Origin: SG8-4 sp964598225
GTDB taxonomy: Bacteria > Planctomycetota > Phycisphaerae > Sedimentisphaerales > Anaerobacaceae
DNA: 8,616 nt
Direction: 5' to 3'
Assembly: GCA_964598225.1 (NCBI GenBank)
Contig: CAZRBG010000118.1
Span: 1-8,616 of the forward strand
Shown here piece after piece: positions 4,977 through 8,616 of the stretch. Made by a program: the position numbers and the translations under genes. The notes under the pieces were generated by a model, which did no database searches, was not told the origin of the DNA, and worked only from the letters and a program-made list of their open reading frames with translations. Positions within the stretch are counted from its first letter, which is position 1. Every line of letters starts with the position of its first letter.

Positions 4977-7178
4977 ATGAGACAATCACTTCAAAATCTG
5001 ACAACAACACTTCTGCTCATACTCCTTATCGACGTTGCCGCAAACGGCTCGAATCTTGGTGGTTATTACTTATCACATGATTTCTTCCAGTCCTACAATC
5101 CAGGAGATTCAATAGAAGTAGAATGTTCTGTCGAAAATCACAGTTCCGATCCGGCAGAAAGCTACACTGTGGATATCTATGCCGGCTCATATCATATAGG
5201 CAGTGAAAGTCGAGGACCTGTAGAGGGTTATTCGAGAGATTCTTTTTATGTGAGCTGTTCTTTACCTTATGATATAACAACCGGCATGTACAACCTCATC
5301 ATGGTTATTGATTCCCCTGATGATGATGACACGGGCAACAATGAAATCTACGCCGGCAGGAACATCTCTGTTGTAGTACCCGCACCTCCGGATATATCAA
5401 TTCAAACCGTAGACGCCACCGAAGGCATCTACAAACCGGGCGACTCAATCGAAGTCACAATAGAAATCAATTGCGGCGAAGGTCAGCTTACGGCAGATAT
5501 GGACGTAAATTTCTACGCATCGGCAGACAGAAATATTACTGTAGCCGACTACAAGATTCATAGCGAAGGATTTAGCAGTCTTGAACCCGACGAATATTAC
5601 TCCTTAGAGGCAAGGTGTGGGTTTCCTTCTGACATTCCGGACGGTTACTACTATATCGGGATCATAGTAACTGACCCGGAGCTTGGCACGTATCACGACA
5701 GGAATTCCGTTTGGGTGAGTGAACCTATGGACGCGGCCGTCCAAAACGTAAGCGCCGCTGCGGGCACTTACTCTCCCGGCGACGAGATCAAGGTCTACAG
5801 CCTTATTAAAAACATTGGCGAACGGACTACCGAGAGCTATGTCGTCGATTACTATCTATCGACGGATACGGCTATAACAATCGACGATCACAAGATCGGT
5901 TACGCGGCTCGTAGCGGTTTAGCCCCGGACCAGCAGCACAGTTACGAAACAACCTGCCGAATCCCTATCAACGCTCCGGCGGGTGATTGCTATGTAGGGA
6001 TGATCGTCAACTGTCCGAAAGACTATGATACGGGGAACAGTGTCGGCCGCGACACGGCGGCAATCAATGTGGTCCATCCAGCCGGTTACCTCTGCGGCCG
6101 GGTTAATTATGAAGACAGGCGGAATTATGCGTTGCCCATACGCTACGCTCTGGTGGAAGTTTGTGCCGAAGACAACAATAATGACCCCTTGGATGATCCT
6201 CTGCTCGGAAAAACATATACCGATCGCGATGGCCGCTACGCCATGATTCTGGCGAAAGACCAGAACAGCAGCCGAGATATTTATGTTAAGATCCTTACAG
6301 AAGGAGTCAGCGGCGCTTATCCGGACACAACGACCAGGATATGCGTCCTGAAAGATGACGTGCTCGACGAGGCCTATTCTCTCGTCAGCGATCTGCATTC
6401 ACACCCCGGAGATTCATCTGTTATTATCGACATGACGGCGCCCTACTTCGAAGGAGGAGAATTCGCCGTCTTCGACTCGATTGTTGAAGGCTTTCATAAG
6501 GCCAGGACCTACCTGAACATCGAAATCGGAGAAGTCGCAGTCTACTGGCCGAGTGAAGCCGAGACTTCGTACTTCGATCCCTGTGATACGGGGATTTATA
6601 TATCGCAGGACGATCGCGGCGACCGTGATGTCATTATGCACGAATACGGCCATTATGTTGCACAAATACACGGCATAGCGCTGGGGCCTGTGGGCAAAAA
6701 CTCCGCGCATTATTGGGACAAGGATCTCCGATACGAACCGGCAAGCCGGACAGATGAAGAGGCAATGAATCTGGCCTTTCGCGAAGCTTGGGCATCGCTG
6801 TTCAGCGTGGCAACACAATACGGCGACACTTGGCTTTTCCAATCGGGCGATTCATACTACGACGACTATGACGAAGAAAGCGGCTGGTCAATCAATGTCG
6901 ATCTCGATAATGAGGGCGAAGCAGAATTCTCGCCGGGGCAATATTTCGAGAACATGAACGCAGGAGCACTTTGGGATATTTTTGACGACAAAAACGATCG
7001 TATTTCCGGCAAAGATACTCTCAGCGATCCCTCGCTTGAGAAGATATGGACTATATCGCGAGACTATAAGCCTGAGACCATATTGGATTTCTGGAATAAA
7101 TGGTTTCAAATCTATGAGTACGAAGAGGAAATGGAATACATCTTCCAAGGCCACGAGATGCGATTTGACAGGCCATGA
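4977..7178 (+). CDS. Secreted CARDB-repeat zinc metallopeptidase (733 aa)
   Basis: ATG at 4977 with AAGGA eight bases before it. Residues 1-23 are a signal peptide. Three Ig-like CARDB-type repeats follow at ~27-135, 138-247 and 251-366, each opening with Y-x-P-G-D-x-I-x-V and ending in G-x-Y-x-x-x-x-I-V. The first two hold a cysteine pair (C50/C94, C166/C214) that could form a disulfide. Residues ~370-465 resemble a carboxypeptidase-regulatory/CnaB-like beta-sandwich (GRVNYEDRRN, YTDRDGRYAMIL). The C-terminal domain has a gluzincin-like site: H555-E-Y-G-H559, Glu603 in FREAWASLF as probable third zinc ligand, and GALWDIFDD at 663-671, a block often seen in HEYGH-type proteins. Repeats should bind protein or carbohydrate and place the protease outside the cell. 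No sorting tail is visible. The substrate is unknown, and the family is assigned by motif only. Confidence 0.88.
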   Translation: MRQSLQNLTTTLLLILLIDVAANGSNLGGYYLSHDFFQSYNPGDSIEVECSVENHSSDPAESYTVDIYAGSYHIGSESRGPVEGYSRDSFYVSCSLPYDITTGMYNLIMVIDSPDDDDTGNNEIYAGRNISVVVPAPPDISIQTVDATEGIYKPGDSIEVTIEINCGEGQLTADMDVNFYASADRNITVADYKIHSEGFSSLEPDEYYSLEARCGFPSDIPDGYYYIGIIVTDPELGTYHDRNSVWVSEPMDAAVQNVSAAAGTYSPGDEIKVYSLIKNIGERTTESYVVDYYLSTDTAITIDDHKIGYAARSGLAPDQQHSYETTCRIPINAPAGDCYVGMIVNCPKDYDTGNSVGRDTAAINVVHPAGYLCGRVNYEDRRNYALPIRYALVEVCAEDNNNDPLDDPLLGKTYTDRDGRYAMILAKDQNSSRDIYVKILTEGVSGAYPDTTTRICVLKDDVLDEAYSLVSDLHSHPGDSSVIIDMTAPYFEGGEFAVFDSIVEGFHKARTYLNIEIGEVAVYWPSEAETSYFDPCDTGIYISQDDRGDRDVIMHEYGHYVAQIHGIALGPVGKNSAHYWDKDLRYEPASRTDEEAMNLAFREAWASLFSVATQYGDTWLFQSGDSYYDDYDEESGWSINVDLDNEGEAEFSPGQYFENMNAGALWDIFDDKNDRISGKDTLSDPSLEKIWTISRDYKPETILDFWNKWFQIYEYEEEMEYIFQGHEMRFDRP

Positions 7179-7381
7179 CACCGTCTCTATGAAAGAATGA
7201 CACGTTGGGTTTTGTTAGAGTGCTTAAGGCTGTGCATGGGCGGTAATAGCGGGCGAAATAAGCTCATCCCGCCGACTGATTCAGAATCCCGTTGGTGAAC
7301 CAATCTGCTTATGTTGCGCATACCAACGAGCAAATACGTCAAAAAAGTAGGAAAAAATTTTATTTTTTTGACATTATAGAC
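7179..7381. other. Intergenic region between the metalloprotease gene and the rRNA promoter
   Basis: No gene seen. It has three inverted repeats: GCGGG/CCCGC around 7238-7273 (no T-tract, so a poor terminator), CGTTGGT (7290-7296) with ACCAACG (7322-7328), which competes with a smaller TTGG/CCAA hairpin inside it, and GTCAAAAAA (7338-7346) with TTTTTTGAC (7364-7372). I find no convincing terminator for the upstream operon, so read-through into the rRNA gene is possible. Confidence 0.5.
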
Positions 7382-7409
7382 TTGACGACTCTGTTTTTTT
7401 GGTTATAGT
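7382..7409 (+). promoter_or_regulatory. rRNA operon promoter
   Basis: TTGACG (7382-7387) and TATAGT (7404-7409), each 5/6 to consensus, 16 bases apart. The 40 bases upstream (about 7341-7380) are almost pure A/T with runs of A and T, like an UP element that binds the RNA polymerase alpha subunit. Transcription would begin near 7416, about 295 bases before the mature 16S. Confidence 0.7.
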
Positions 7410-7710
7410 AGCATTTTTGGTGGTCAGGTGAAGAGGTGGTGTTCGTGCCTGACCTTTTGCTATTCATATAGAGATGAAAGCTCTTTGACAAGTTAACAGT
7501 TAAGCCAAACCAGCCCTGTTGGAACTCGTTTTCAGCAGGAGCTAAGCAGCGAAAGTGCAGTTCCCTCGGCGGGATACGCCCCGCTCTGGGAGCTTACAAG
7601 CTTGTCCCCGCAGTAGCGGGGAACCATCTTAATCAGCACTTTCGGTGCGTATGCTAAAAGTGTTGAGCCTTTAGTTGACGATTTCCGTCTACGGACGGAT
7701 TCGACGATAC
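7410..7710 (+). other. Pre-16S rRNA leader
   Basis: Transcribed spacer between the promoter and mature 16S; no ORF. It begins with a GGTCAGG/CCTGACC hairpin (7422-7428 with 7448-7454) followed by TTTT, then boxA. A larger domain follows, closed by CGAAAGTGC (7550-7558) with GCACTTTCG (7636-7644) and containing a CCCCGC-AGTA-GCGGGG stem (7606-7621). A CCGTC-TACG-GACGG stem with a UNCG-type loop lies at about 7687-7700. Such structures normally guide ribosome assembly and RNase processing; the 3' partner of the processing stem lies outside the window. Confidence 0.7.
7480..7490 (+). promoter_or_regulatory. boxA-like antitermination site
   Basis: GCTCTTTGACA in the leader, close to the bacterial boxA consensus TGCTCTTTAACA. 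NusB-NusE binding to boxA makes RNA polymerase resistant to termination in rRNA operons. Confidence 0.75.

Positions 7711-8616
<906 letters not shown>

Overview
The right end of the window is the 5' part of a 16S rRNA gene whose signatures point to a planctomycete, most likely class Phycisphaerae: an AGGGTTTGATCCTGGCTCAG start, a short helix 17 capped by TTCG, and a strongly altered 338-350 helix. The protein genes fit this (CARDB-type surface protein, YjbQ/HAD pair, a transposase with the W-Y-x-x-K-x-x-P-S-F-A-D motif). Several genes have good AAGGAG-like ribosome binding sites. Taxonomy is inferred from the rRNA alone.

Layout. 1-1408 (minus): a secreted trypsin-like serine protease fused to TPR repeats, running off the left edge. 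1488-1940: a 453-bp internally deleted insertion sequence with both terminal inverted repeats and the two ends of its transposase gene. 2023-3385 (minus): a compact operon of YjbQ (UPF0047), a HAD phosphatase translationally coupled to it by a GTGA overlap, and a 51-residue cysteine-rich desulforedoxin-like protein. 3386-4166: almost gene-free, but with two near-identical minus-strand terminator hairpins whose loops both display CCTCCTT (the anti-Shine-Dalgarno sequence). The upstream one ends a likely ~150-nt small RNA with its own promoter and two further hairpins. 4167-7178 (plus): a two-gene unit of a lipoprotein of unknown function and a 733-residue secreted protein with three CARDB/Ig-like repeats, a carboxypeptidase-regulatory-like domain and an HEYGH zinc metallopeptidase domain. 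7338-7710: an rRNA promoter with an A/T-rich upstream region, a 5' leader hairpin, boxA and structured pre-16S leader. 7711-8616: 16S rRNA, 5' ~900 nt, running off the right edge.

The genes do not form one pathway. The left gene and the 4167-7178 pair are envelope or secreted proteases with interaction modules. The middle operon looks like small-molecule phosphate and redox housekeeping. The most unusual items are the twin anti-SD hairpins with the candidate small RNA, the MITE-like IS derivative placed just upstream of the protease promoter, and the 16S helix that would escape common probes and primers.
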